Assembly (NCBI GenBank): GCA_013330825.1
Contig: DUHN01000017.1
Span: 511-25,657 of the forward strand
From: Candidatus Woesearchaeota archaeon
GTDB taxonomy: Archaea; Nanobdellota; Nanobdellia; Woesearchaeales; GW2011-AR4
Direction of reading: 5' to 3'
Length of the DNA stretch: 25,147 bases
Shown: positions 6,398-13,630 of the stretch, piece after piece
Layout: the number at the start of each line of letters is the position of its first letter
Numbering within the stretch: position 1 is the stretch's first letter
The notes under the pieces: model-generated
What the model was told of the DNA's origin: nothing
Database searches by the model: none
What the model saw: the letters and a program-made list of their open reading frames with translations, nothing else
Made by a program: the position numbers and the translations under genes

Positions 6398-8462
6398 GAG
6401 AAACGTGGCTGCAGGATTTGTGCTTGTGCTGTCGGTTCTTTCCATAAGCATGGCTTTTGCCGCAACTGAAGAGATTGGTTTTGACAACCCGGCAACAAAC
6501 CCTTCCTTTTGGGGCAGGGATGATGCGGTGTACCTTTTCGAACAGATGCTTAAGGATTCAGAGAAGGCCAAGCAGGCCAGCACCGCTGACTTGAGGAAGT
6601 GGTGTGAGAAGAAAGAAGGATGCCGGCTCAAGTTTGCAGAAGAGGCTGGAGTCTCTGGATATGCGTTCGGCAAGATAACCACGAGGGGGCCTTCTCCGAT
6701 AACGGTCGATGTGGACAGCGGGTTCAGCCCCGGTGAGGTGATGATATTTGCGGACGGGAAAGTCGGCTTCCCTGATGGCGTCAAGGTCTCCGGAAAGTCC
6801 AGCATAAGCGGGAATATCGGGCAGAATATAGTCTACATCAAGGGAGGGGCTGTCGAGGTGCCTCCCGGCGGGGGAGATGGTGCACGGACATACAAGCTCC
6901 TGGATGGCGCATCGGTGCCGGTGCCTGGCGACGGCAAGATGAGCCTGACCACGGCGAAGAATGGCATCCCCCTTGAGATAAGGACGGAAGAGGGGAAGAG
7001 GGTTCTCTGGGGACCAAGCGTTGTTGAGAAGGATGGGAAAAAGCAGGGAGAGATATCCGGCACGGTGGTCCTCGCGGAGGACGGCGTGCTTCTGAAGAAG
7101 GCTTCCTACAGCAAGTATATGAAGGGAACAACAGGTACTCTAAAAGTGGTGTCATCCTCCCCGTTCACAGGCTTTCTCTTCGCTTATCGCGCATCATCCG
7201 AGGATGCATATCTCACCTTCTCCAGCTGCGAAGGCCACGAAAGCTGCTTCTTGATCGGGGAGAGTAGTATAATCGCAACAGGTGTCCCGAAAAAATCAGT
7301 CGAGTTGTATGACCGGTCCATAGGGGCAGTGGTGATTGCCGTCCCAGACGCGCAAAAAACGGATCCTCCGCCGTCCAGTGGAGAGATGTCCATGGCAGAC
7401 AAGGCCATGAAAAACCTGAAGGAGAATGCCCAGGGGGTGCTGGACACCGTCGTTGCGGCGGGGAATGCTGTCATTGAGGCGGGAAAAAAGGGGGTAGGGG
7501 AGATTGATATTTCATCCTCTGAAGCGGTGATTTCTGTGTTCAAGGATGTCGGCAAGAGCATAGGGGAACAGGCCAAAGGGGCGCTGGATGCGACCGTTGC
7601 GGCGGGGAATGCTGTCATTGAGGCGGGAAATGTTGTGTTGGCAAAGGGAAATATACTCACCGCTCCTAAGGTTGAGACGGACATTTCGGCGATCCCTCCG
7701 AAGAGCGCTACAGACGCCCTTGTTGATTCATTTGATAAGCGCTGGCACTTCAAGATGGAGCCATTGGTCGCAGGAAATCCCGACCAGCCGGATGCATCTG
7801 GGCCGTTGCGCATAACAGTCACTCCGAGAGAGCCGGAGTACCGGGCTGCCGGAGTGCCGAAAGATGCCAAAAGCAGCGACCCAAGCAGCGAAGTGGGCAG
7901 GTTTTTCCTCGATCGTGATGCCATGAAGGGCCCTCAGCAGAAGTTTGGCGATGTTCCGGATGGCCTGGCAACGAACCCTGACGCGTTTACCGGGCAGCAA
8001 GCGGGTCTGGAGGGGTCGGTATGGCCGGTGGCTGGTGCTGCTCGCCAGGAAATCGTCGATAGGGTGGCACGAGTGGCCAACGCATACATCGGAAGCGAGG
8101 TGGTTGTGGGGGATGTGGTGGTACAATCAGTGAAGACGGGAAACACGTTCCGGCTGGTTGAGGAAAGCGGTGTCAGGAGATGGGAACAGGTCGAGCCGGT
8201 GACGGTGAATGGCGTCAGGAGATGGATGAAGGTGGACAGCCCAAGATACTCCATAGACAATCACGCTGCCCTCCTGAATAAGGTGGGTGGCTATTCGAAT
8301 GACGGGAACAACAATTGCGGCGCGCGGTTCTGCATCATCGATGGCAGGCCGAAGTCCGGTGACCGGCTCGGCTCAATCTCGGGGGCAGGGGTGGCTGCAG
8401 GCAGCACAGCAAGCAGCAAGACAAGACAGGCTGTCATCGGGGCGGCATCGAGAATGCGATAG
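6390..8462 (+). CDS. Large secreted beta-rich protein with internal repeats, unknown function
   Basis: A 690-residue protein starting at ATG 6390, which gives a clean signal peptide (MGKRNVAAGFVLVLSVLSISMAFA); the frame is open further upstream but that region lies inside the previous gene. A GGAGTGAG site sits just before the ATG, and the start overlaps the previous gene by 8 nt. After the signal peptide come a helical segment (~30-85), a beta-rich region (~95-310) resembling in style the same region of the minus-strand PG-binding protein, and two copies of an Ala/Gly-rich helical unit (TVAAGNAVIEAG, ~residues 354-366 and 402-414, 48 residues apart). The C-terminal region (~560-690) contains a Cys pair (NNNCGARFC). 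No PG-binding or catalytic motif was seen. By position it is the counterpart of the gene at 2128-4713. Confidence 0.75.
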   Translation: MGKRNVAAGFVLVLSVLSISMAFAATEEIGFDNPATNPSFWGRDDAVYLFEQMLKDSEKAKQASTADLRKWCEKKEGCRLKFAEEAGVSGYAFGKITTRGPSPITVDVDSGFSPGEVMIFADGKVGFPDGVKVSGKSSISGNIGQNIVYIKGGAVEVPPGGGDGARTYKLLDGASVPVPGDGKMSLTTAKNGIPLEIRTEEGKRVLWGPSVVEKDGKKQGEISGTVVLAEDGVLLKKASYSKYMKGTTGTLKVVSSSPFTGFLFAYRASSEDAYLTFSSCEGHESCFLIGESSIIATGVPKKSVELYDRSIGAVVIAVPDAQKTDPPPSSGEMSMADKAMKNLKENAQGVLDTVVAAGNAVIEAGKKGVGEIDISSSEAVISVFKDVGKSIGEQAKGALDATVAAGNAVIEAGNVVLAKGNILTAPKVETDISAIPPKSATDALVDSFDKRWHFKMEPLVAGNPDQPDASGPLRITVTPREPEYRAAGVPKDAKSSDPSSEVGRFFLDRDAMKGPQQKFGDVPDGLATNPDAFTGQQAGLEGSVWPVAGAARQEIVDRVARVANAYIGSEVVVGDVVVQSVKTGNTFRLVEESGVRRWEQVEPVTVNGVRRWMKVDSPRYSIDNHAALLNKVGGYSNDGNNNCGARFCIIDGRPKSGDRLGSISGAGVAAGSTASSKTRQAVIGAASRMR
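7451..7630 (+). repeat. Exact 36-bp intragenic direct repeat
   Basis: Positions 7451-7486 and 7595-7630 are identical over 36 bases at an offset of 144 nt (48 codons), so the reading frame is kept. The encoded unit is VAAGNAVIEAG. Identity at silent positions points to a recent duplication or ongoing gene conversion. Confidence 0.85.
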
Positions 8463-8493
8463 CTTTTCACTTGGATCGTTTCTCACCAACATC

Positions 8494-8503
8494 TTTTTAT
8501 AAC
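8494..8503 (+). promoter_or_regulatory. TATA box of the Rieske/dus operon
   Basis: TTTTTATAAC, centred about 25 nt before ATG 8523; leaderless spacing. Confidence 0.55.
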
Positions 8504-8522
8504 GTCAAAAGCTCCCTTCTCC

Positions 8523-8840
8523 ATGCCGAATTTCCAAAAGGTGGCGACACTCGGCCAGCTCGGGCCCGGCAAGGCCATGGAGATAGAGGTGAACGGCGAG
8601 CAGATTGCGCTCTGCAACGTGGAAGGGAATATCCATGCCGTCTCCGGCGTCTGCCCGCATGCCGGCGGCCCTCTTGCGGAAGGGGAGCTGCAGGACAACG
8701 TCCTTACTTGCCCGCTCCATGGCTGGCAGTTCGAGGTGGATTCCGGCAGGTGCATGCGCATCCCGGCCATGAAGCTCAAGACCTATCAAGTGAAAGTAGA
8801 GGGCAACGACATTCTCCTGTCGATTGACGCTGATTCGTGA
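8523..8840 (+). CDS. Rieske-type [2Fe-2S] ferredoxin
   Basis: A 105-residue soluble protein made only of a Rieske domain. The cluster ligands are C44 and H46 in CPHAGGPL, and C63 and H66 in CPLHGWQFEV; the spacing and the two boxes match the ferredoxin-like small subunits of non-haem iron oxygenases and nitrite reductase NirD-type proteins. No membrane segment is present, so it is a cytoplasmic electron carrier. The ATG is fixed by a TATA box about 25 nt upstream. It is followed after 13 nt by a dihydrouridine synthase, so the two are probably co-transcribed. The electron-transfer partner cannot be told from the sequence; no oxygenase large subunit is encoded nearby. Confidence 0.93.
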   Translation: MPNFQKVATLGQLGPGKAMEIEVNGEQIALCNVEGNIHAVSGVCPHAGGPLAEGELQDNVLTCPLHGWQFEVDSGRCMRIPAMKLKTYQVKVEGNDILLSIDADS

Positions 8841-8853
8841 GGCATCTCCCACC

Positions 8854-9780
8854 ATGCCCCCCCATGCATTCCCGAAACTGGAAAGCCCCGTCGTCCTGAG
8901 CCCGATGGCTGGCGTCACCGATGTCGCGTTCCGTGCCCTCGCCAAGCGCTACGGCGCGGGATTGACATACACGGAGTTCGTGAGCAGCGCGGGCATCGTG
9001 CGGGGCAACCTTTCCTCCTCTGCCATGCTCAGGACAGCTCCTGAGGAAAAGCCGGTCGCGGTGCAGCTCTTCGGCAGCAACGTGGAGGAGGTTGTCGCAG
9101 CCGCGAAGATGGTGCAGGACAGGTTCGACGTCATAGACGTGAACTGCGGCTGCCCGGCATGGAAGGTCATCAAGACCGGGGCGGGCAGCGCATTGCTCAA
9201 CAATCCGGAGAGGATCGGCCGGTTTTTGCAGGCGCTCTCCTCCTCGGTCGAGAGGCCGGTGACGGTGAAGATCAGGGCCGGGATAAGCGGGAAGGCGAAG
9301 AACGCCGTCGAGGTGGCGAAAGTCGCGGAGAAAAGCGGCGCGGCGGCCATCGCGATCCACGGCCGCACCCAGCAGCAGGGATACTCGGGGGAGGCGGACT
9401 GGGAAATAATAAGGGAAGTGAAGGAATCGGTGTCCATTCCTGTCATCGGCAACGGGGACGTGTTCACGCCTGAGGATTTCAGGAAGAGAATGGAGGAGAG
9501 CAGAGTCGATTACATCATGGTCGCCAGGGGGGCGATGGGCAACCCCTACCTGTGCAGGCAGATCACTGATTATCTCAGCAAAGGAGAGTATGGCCAGAAA
9601 GGGGGGACAGCGCAGTTCGCCGAGTACATCCTGCTTGCGCGGCAATATGGCGTCCCGTTCCCGCTCGTTAAGAACCATGCGTCGAATTTCACCAGGGGCA
9701 TGCCGGGAGGGGCGAAGCTCAGGGCGAAAATCGCGCAACTGAAGTCGCTGGAAGAAGTGGGGAGCATCTTTGGATTGTAA
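8854..9780 (+). CDS. dus: tRNA-dihydrouridine synthase (Dus family)
   Basis: A 308-residue FMN-dependent TIM-barrel enzyme that reduces uridine to dihydrouridine in the tRNA D-loop. Motifs: an N-terminal LSPMAGVTDVAFR, the catalytic cysteine C100 in DVNCGCP, a K-I-R-A-G strand, H169 in IHGRTQQQGYSG for FMN/substrate, then VIGNGDV and the ARGAMGNPYL phosphate-binding loop. The C terminus is shorter than in bacterial DusA/B, and KNHASNFTRGMPG replaces the usual RKH segment, as in archaeal members. I start at ATG 8854, just before KLESPVVLSPMAG; the open frame reaches a TTG at 8824 inside the Rieske gene. It is downstream of the Rieske gene in the same apparent operon and ends 6 nt from the convergent PfkB kinase. 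Which D-loop position it modifies is not evident. Confidence 0.93.
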   Translation: MPPHAFPKLESPVVLSPMAGVTDVAFRALAKRYGAGLTYTEFVSSAGIVRGNLSSSAMLRTAPEEKPVAVQLFGSNVEEVVAAAKMVQDRFDVIDVNCGCPAWKVIKTGAGSALLNNPERIGRFLQALSSSVERPVTVKIRAGISGKAKNAVEVAKVAEKSGAAAIAIHGRTQQQGYSGEADWEIIREVKESVSIPVIGNGDVFTPEDFRKRMEESRVDYIMVARGAMGNPYLCRQITDYLSKGEYGQKGGTAQFAEYILLARQYGVPFPLVKNHASNFTRGMPGGAKLRAKIAQLKSLEEVGSIFGL

Positions 9781-9786
9781 TTCCTG

Positions 9787-10770
9787 TCAGAGTCTTTTGG
9801 ACGCGATAGAAATTCTGAGCTTCTTGATGCGCCGCAGGGCCTCGGGGTAGCTGAGCAGGATGTTCTTCGCCCCGTAATTGCTCAGGACGGATGAGGAGTT
9901 CACGATGCCCAGCTTGATGGCGAACGCGATGTCGCCTGTTCTCAGCAGCCCCGAGAGGAACGAGGCCGCGAACGCGTCTCCCGCGCCGGTGGCGTCGACG
10001 ACCTTGATCCTGGGCGGCATTGCGCTGTGGAGGGTGGCGCCGTCAGAGACAAAAAGCCTGTTTTTTCCGTCTGTGACGACCACCAGGTTCGGCCCGAGCG
10101 AATGGAGGTTCCTGATGGCCTGCTCCATGGGCAGTGATCCGGCAAGCAGGCATGCTTCCTCCCTGTTCAGGACGAGGAGCTCGGTATGGGTGAGGATGCC
10201 CTTCAGGGCCGAGGCCCCCTGCTTCGCCAGGTAGGTGCTCGGGTTGAACGCTATTTTGATGCCGCATTTCTTGGCGAAGAGCGCGAGCTTTTCCTGCGTC
10301 CGGAAGGATTCGTGCAGCATGGCGCCGAAATAGAACCATTTGGTCTTGAGTTTCCTGGTCGGTATCCCAGAATATGTGAGGTGGTCATTTGCTCCCTTGT
10401 AGGCGAGGATGGTGCGGTCATGCTCCAGCGTGTCCAGGATGATGGAATAGCCCACCATGCCGTCCCCGTGGGCGCAGAGCTGGTCCACTTTCTCCCTCTG
10501 GAGCTGCTTGTGGATAAAGGCGGAATTCGTGCCCTGGCCGAGCCTCCCCACGAACGCGACCTTGTGGCCGAGCCGGGAGAGCGCGACTCCAGTGTTCGTG
10601 CCGCTGCCGCCGGTCGAGAAGTCTATCTCATCGATGAGTATCTTCGAGCCGCTCGGGAAGGCGAGGAGGTCCGTCTCCCCCTTGGGGTCGATAATCTTGA
10701 CTATCTCGGAGAACTCTGTCCTGGCGAACACGTCGAACGTGGCGCTGCCGACGGTGATGACATCATACAT
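9787..10770 (-). CDS. PfkB-family carbohydrate/nucleoside kinase
   Basis: A 327-residue ribokinase-like enzyme. The N-terminal strand is MYDVITVGSATFDVF; FSTGGSGTNTGVALSRLG is the substrate-binding GG motif region; the C-terminal PfkB signature is DATGAGDAFAASF with catalytic base D265. ATG 10770 is chosen because a TATA box at 10793-10802 lies about 26 nt upstream; a longer open frame to 10875 has no such support. It phosphorylates a sugar or nucleoside hydroxyl using ATP or ADP, but the substrate cannot be assigned; the middle lid region does not identify ribose, fructose or adenosine. It is convergent with dus, 6 nt apart. A possible role is feeding sugars or nucleosides into the pentose phosphate genes found later in the window. 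Confidence 0.9.
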   Translation of the reverse strand: MYDVITVGSATFDVFARTEFSEIVKIIDPKGETDLLAFPSGSKILIDEIDFSTGGSGTNTGVALSRLGHKVAFVGRLGQGTNSAFIHKQLQREKVDQLCAHGDGMVGYSIILDTLEHDRTILAYKGANDHLTYSGIPTRKLKTKWFYFGAMLHESFRTQEKLALFAKKCGIKIAFNPSTYLAKQGASALKGILTHTELLVLNREEACLLAGSLPMEQAIRNLHSLGPNLVVVTDGKNRLFVSDGATLHSAMPPRIKVVDATGAGDAFAASFLSGLLRTGDIAFAIKLGIVNSSSVLSNYGAKNILLSYPEALRRIKKLRISIASKRL

Positions 10771-10792
10771 GGAGATCTTTTTCTTATCGAGA

Positions 10793-10802
10793 GTATTTAA
10801 TG
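10793..10802 (-). promoter_or_regulatory. TATA box of the PfkB kinase gene at 9787-10770
   Basis: The minus strand reads CATTAAATAC, centred about 27 nt before ATG 10770; leaderless spacing that decides the start. Confidence 0.55.
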
Positions 10803-10882
10803 TTTTCTTTTGGTTTTTGCTTTTATGCATGCAGGATGTCTCCAAACTGATAAGACATGGGGCAGAACTATCCAAGGCCAGG

Positions 10883-11533
10883 CTAATCGCCTGTGGTCAC
10901 CGTACGCAGCAATTCTTTGATGTCCTTGAAATTGGTGCCCTCGATGATCCCGTCTTCGCCGGTGATGATGATGTCTGCAATCGAAAAAAGCATCTTCATG
11001 TTTTCCAGATACTGCTCTGGATTGCTATATGATCCTGGGATGTTTCCTTTTTTGATGAGCGATGCCTTGATGGCGTCGCCGACAATGGCGTATGTGTTGC
11101 CATGGCATTCTGCCAAAACGGAAATGCTGTCTTCGGTGTGTCCGGGAGTATGGATTATCTTCAGGCCATTGACGCCGATGTGCGGCGTTTCGTGGTATTC
11201 CTTCCCGAATTTTCTTGTTTTTCCGGTGGCGATATCGATTAGCCATTTATCCTGGATCAATTGCGCATTCTTGAAAAGGTAGGCGTTTGCATTATGATCG
11301 AAATGCGCATGTGAAAGAATGACGTAGTTGATGTCTTCTGGTCGGAGATTTCTTGTTTTCAATCCTTTGACGAGCTTGTCCGCATATCCGAATGCGCCGG
11401 TATCGAACAGGATGCGTTTGCCGTCTTCGGTCTGCAGCAAGGTGGCCGTCGCGCAATTCGGATAGCTGAGTTTTATGTCACCTTCGGGAGTATCCTTCCG
11501 ATCAGGCGGAAGTATGATGTCGATTGATTTCAT
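10883..11533 (-). CDS. MBLAC1-like metallo-beta-lactamase-fold hydrolase
   Basis: A 216-residue MBL-fold protein. The Zn-binding motif is H75-A-H77-F-D79-H80 in ILSHAHFDHNANAYLF; the second histidine box is HTPGH (H132), and D153 in VGDA bridges the metals. The short N terminus (IILPPDR...YPNCATATLL..ILFDTG) is of the MBLAC1 type rather than glyoxalase II or RNase Z. ATG 11533 is supported by a TATA box about 27 nt upstream; ATG 11595 is an alternative. The gene looks less GC-rich than its neighbours and uses more AT-ending codons, which may mean recent acquisition. MBLAC1-group proteins include nucleases and lactonases, so the substrate is open. Confidence 0.85.
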   Translation of the reverse strand: MKSIDIILPPDRKDTPEGDIKLSYPNCATATLLQTEDGKRILFDTGAFGYADKLVKGLKTRNLRPEDINYVILSHAHFDHNANAYLFKNAQLIQDKWLIDIATGKTRKFGKEYHETPHIGVNGLKIIHTPGHTEDSISVLAECHGNTYAIVGDAIKASLIKKGNIPGSYSNPEQYLENMKMLFSIADIIITGEDGIIEGTNFKDIKELLRTVTTGD

Positions 11534-11555
11534 ACGGCTGGCTGGGGATATTGTC

Positions 11556-11565
11556 GTATAATAAT
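11556..11565 (-). promoter_or_regulatory. TATA box of the MBL-fold gene
   Basis: The minus strand reads ATTATTATAC, centred about 27 nt before ATG 11533; leaderless spacing. Confidence 0.5.
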
Positions 11566-11581
11566 CTTTGTAAATGGGGGG

Positions 11582-11604
11582 ACCGGGCAGCTCCATCTCC
11601 CGGT
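11582..11604. other. Short inverted repeat in the 107-bp gap between methyltransferase and MBL genes
   Basis: ACCGGG (11582-11587) and CCCGGT (11599-11604) are exact complements around an 11-nt loop. It lies about 40 nt after the methyltransferase stop, so it could be a transcript-end hairpin, but no T-tract follows on the minus strand. Confidence 0.35.
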
Positions 11605-11640
11605 GGTTAGTTTTTCCTCGATTGAGGCGAATAGGGGGGC

Positions 11641-12216
11641 CTATTTCTGGCAGATGTAGATGAACGTCGGCGGGATGTTCAGCGCCACGAACCTCTTGGA
11701 GATGCTCGTGAAGTAGGAGCGCAGGTAGTCGGAGAAGGTGAACGTGTAGCGGTAGAGGATGAACTTCCCTTTGGGAGAGAGCGCGTCCTTGGTCGCGGTC
11801 ATGATCCTCCCTTTTTTCCGCTCCGGAAGCTGGGAGAACGGCAGGCTCGAGAGGATGTAGTCGATGCGGGGGAGATGGTGCACCTTGAGGTAGGTGTTGA
11901 TGTGCTCGGCGCTGTCGTTGATGACTATGAGCCGCGGGTCCCTGATGGTCTTTTCGAGGAATGCGCAGAAGCTCCTGTTGGTCTCGAAGCAAAGGAGGGT
12001 GGCGTCCTTCCGCGCGAGCGCGAGTATGGACTTGGTGAAGATGCCTGTCCCCGCACCGTATTCGGCGATGTACTTCGCCTTGCTGAAGTCGACGTCCTTG
12101 AGCATGCCTTTCTTGAGGTACTGCGAGCTTGGCGTGATACTGCCTATCTCTTTCGGGTTCCTGATGAAGTTCCTGAGAAAGATGAGGCGTTCCTTCGCCT
12201 GTGATCGTTTTTCCAT
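11641..12216 (-). CDS. Class I SAM methyltransferase, phospholipid N-methyltransferase (PmtA)/KsgA-like
   Basis: A 191-residue protein. The N terminus FLRNFIRNPKEIGSITPSS is typical of the phospholipid-methyltransferase-like subgroup, followed by SAM motif I, AEYGAGTGIFT (about 51-61), an acidic end of strand 2 in LLCFETN, and motif IV-like YILSSLPFSQLP, which resembles the NPPY/NLPF loop of rRNA adenine methyltransferases. It probably methylates a lipid head group or another small or RNA substrate; archaeal lipids leave the substrate uncertain. The start at ATG 12216 is set by a TATA box 26 nt upstream; the open frame extends further but only through the repeat element at 12251-12463. Its promoter sits directly beside that element. 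Confidence 0.85.
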   Translation of the reverse strand: MEKRSQAKERLIFLRNFIRNPKEIGSITPSSQYLKKGMLKDVDFSKAKYIAEYGAGTGIFTKSILALARKDATLLCFETNRSFCAFLEKTIRDPRLIVINDSAEHINTYLKVHHLPRIDYILSSLPFSQLPERKKGRIMTATKDALSPKGKFILYRYTFTFSDYLRSYFTSISKRFVALNIPPTFIYICQK

Positions 12217-12236
12217 GGGGGACGGCGTATATGGTT

Positions 12237-12246
12237 GTTTAAAAAG
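12237..12246 (-). promoter_or_regulatory. TATA box of the methyltransferase gene
   Basis: The minus strand reads CTTTTTAAAC, centred about 26 nt before ATG 12216. It lies 5 nt from the edge of the MITE-like element. Confidence 0.55.
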
Positions 12247-12250
12247 ATTT

Positions 12251-12463
12251 CTTTGGCGGCTCGGTAGAAAGTCTCGCTCGCGCTCGGGGCAGCATCGGCT
12301 CGCTCTTCGCTTCTCGAATTGTAATCGACATTCCCCGTAGTCCACGCAGTGGATGCCGGAAGCTCGCTTCCGAGCAGGGGCATCCCCCGTTTACGCCCCC
12401 GCTGTCCACATAATCAGCGTTTGACTGATGATGCTGCCCTTCACTTTCTACCGGGCCTTTGGC
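12251..12463. mobile_element. MITE-like element with terminal inverted repeats and target duplication
   Basis: CTTTGGC occurs at 12251-12257 and again at 12457-12463, a 6-7 bp direct repeat that looks like a target-site duplication. Just inside are imperfect terminal inverted repeats: GGCTCGGTAGAAAGT (12258-12272) against ACTTTCTACCGGGCC (12443-12457), 14 of 15 paired, continued by GGGGCAGCATC (about 12286-12296) against GATGCTGCCC (about 12429-12438) after a 12-nt insertion on the left side. The interior has no convincing gene and contains a structured 57-nt core (12332-12388). The whole stretch between the NurA stop and the methyltransferase promoter is explained by this element. No transposase is present, so it would be non-autonomous; a structured RNA with a long closing stem is the alternative. 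Confidence 0.65.
12332..12388 (-). repeat. 57-nt structured repeat core, copy A
   Basis: Read on the minus strand, this segment matches 20220-20276 at 50 of 57 positions. It folds as GGATGC...GCATCC enclosing CGGAAG-CGAG-CTTCCG with a one-sided bulge. Confidence 0.8.
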
Positions 12464-13495
12464 TTAGAACCGTATGCTGTCCAGCACTTCATGCGCGTTT
12501 TTCTGGGAGAGCAGCGCAGTGATGTCCCTTCTTCCCAGCTTCTCGGCGAGCTTTGTCCTCAGGTAGGACGCGTCCTGGTTGCTCACCCTGGCCGCGCGGT
12601 CCGCCTCGACAAGGCCGTACGGATAGCCGAGAAAGACGGGGTCGTGCGAGTAGGCGGCGAGAGACGCGAAGAGAGGCTCGTCCGGCTCTGCGAAGGATTC
12701 GACGAGGAACGCGCCGGATGATTTTTGATGCAGGCGCGCGAAAGAGATGTGCGGCGCGCCGTCCGAAGGAAGGGCAACGGGAGCATACCACCATTGTTCA
12801 TGGGGGTGGTGGGGGGAGAGCATGCTGCCGAACGTGAGCCCGGAAGTGGAAAGCAGGGAATTGGTCTTGCTCACGCCGACGGCCATGATTCCCTTCTCAA
12901 TGGATGACTGCCGCAATGCGCCCAGAAGCTGCTCTTCATGGGTATAGCCCTGCTGCAGGCTCCCGTCAAGGATGATCAGGTCTCCCGCGGACAGCTTTCC
13001 GGCAGCCGCCATGGCAAGCTCCAGTTCGGCGAACCTGCGCGCGACGCTGAGGAGCGCGGAAGGCGATGCCCGCCGCACGCCGCTCCTGATGCTCCCGTCG
13101 GTGGACGCGAAAGAGAGCAGGTTCGTGTCGGGCAGCACGTTGCCGCGCAAGGGAAATAATTCAGTGGCATACGTGACGTCATTCTTCAGCGGAGAGGGGG
13201 AGATGCACGCATAGAACTCCGTCGTCATCGAGAACGCGCGCTTCATGCCGTTGTAGGCGCGCGCCACGGCCCGGATGACGCCGACGGAAAGGGAGGGCGT
13301 GGAAAGCAGCTCCGCCTGGCCGCCGTCGATGAACGCGAGGGTCCTGCCTGTGCCGCCGCTCTCCTGGAAACTGCGGAAACGGGAAGGGGAGAACGGCAGC
13401 GCCTTGTAGGAATGATTGGGAAGGAGGGGCAGTATCTCTTCATCAACAGCTTTTCTGTTGAGGTGGGTGTTGATGCTCTTGATGAGATTGTCCAT
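12464..13495 (-). CDS. nurA: NurA-domain 5'-3' nuclease
   Basis: A 343-residue protein with the NurA fold. Metal-binding aspartates are D57 in FIDGGQAE and D177 in IILDGSL; K210 in VGVSKTN and the C-terminal GLVEADRAARVSNQDA box complete the family pattern. NurA works with the HerA helicase, Mre11 and Rad50 in resecting DNA double-strand breaks in Archaea; none of these partners is in the window. ATG 13495 is the natural start, with a TATA box 25 nt upstream. The gene is divergent from topA, and the two share a 135-bp intergenic region. Alternatively it may be a paralogue specialised for another DNA-processing role, since many DPANN genomes carry NurA-domain proteins away from herA. Confidence 0.88.
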   Translation of the reverse strand: MDNLIKSINTHLNRKAVDEEILPLLPNHSYKALPFSPSRFRSFQESGGTGRTLAFIDGGQAELLSTPSLSVGVIRAVARAYNGMKRAFSMTTEFYACISPSPLKNDVTYATELFPLRGNVLPDTNLLSFASTDGSIRSGVRRASPSALLSVARRFAELELAMAAAGKLSAGDLIILDGSLQQGYTHEEQLLGALRQSSIEKGIMAVGVSKTNSLLSTSGLTFGSMLSPHHPHEQWWYAPVALPSDGAPHISFARLHQKSSGAFLVESFAEPDEPLFASLAAYSHDPVFLGYPYGLVEADRAARVSNQDASYLRTKLAEKLGRRDITALLSQKNAHEVLDSIRF

Positions 13496-13513
13496 GGGAA
13501 GGTGGGGGGAGGG

Positions 13514-13524
13514 CGGTTAATAAG
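13514..13524 (-). promoter_or_regulatory. TATA box of nurA
   Basis: The minus strand reads CTTATTAACCG, centred about 25 nt before ATG 13495. Confidence 0.5.
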
Positions 13525-13597
13525 GGTTTTCGTGATGAAGCTGTCGTCGGGAGATTTTGCAGGGGGAATGCGGTTCCCTTAAATCCTTTCCCAAATG

Positions 13598-13606
13598 TTT
13601 TTAAAC
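13598..13606 (+). promoter_or_regulatory. TATA box of the topA operon
   Basis: TTTTTAAAC, centred about 29 nt before ATG 13631, supporting that start over the ATG at 13595, which overlaps the box. Confidence 0.55.
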
Positions 13607-13630
13607 GATTTCCTTCTTTTGATTTCTTGC

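Noticed and set aside
10771..10875. N-terminal extension of the first PfkB kinase to ATG 10875
   Set aside because: The extension crosses the TATA box and has no family match; the conserved first strand starts at MYDVITVG.
12425..12440. Possible C box (TGATGAT) of a C/D box guide RNA
   Set aside because: No properly placed D box or C'/D' pair was found, and the bases belong to the terminal inverted repeat of the MITE-like element.
12217..12463. RNase P or SRP RNA in the longest structured intergenic region
   Set aside because: The conserved core sequences of those RNAs are not visible and the region is too short; terminal inverted repeats with a flanking direct repeat fit a mobile element better.
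13595..13630. Earlier ATG for topA adding 12 residues
   Set aside because: This ATG overlaps the TATA box, and the family N terminus begins at MPYTLIITEKP.
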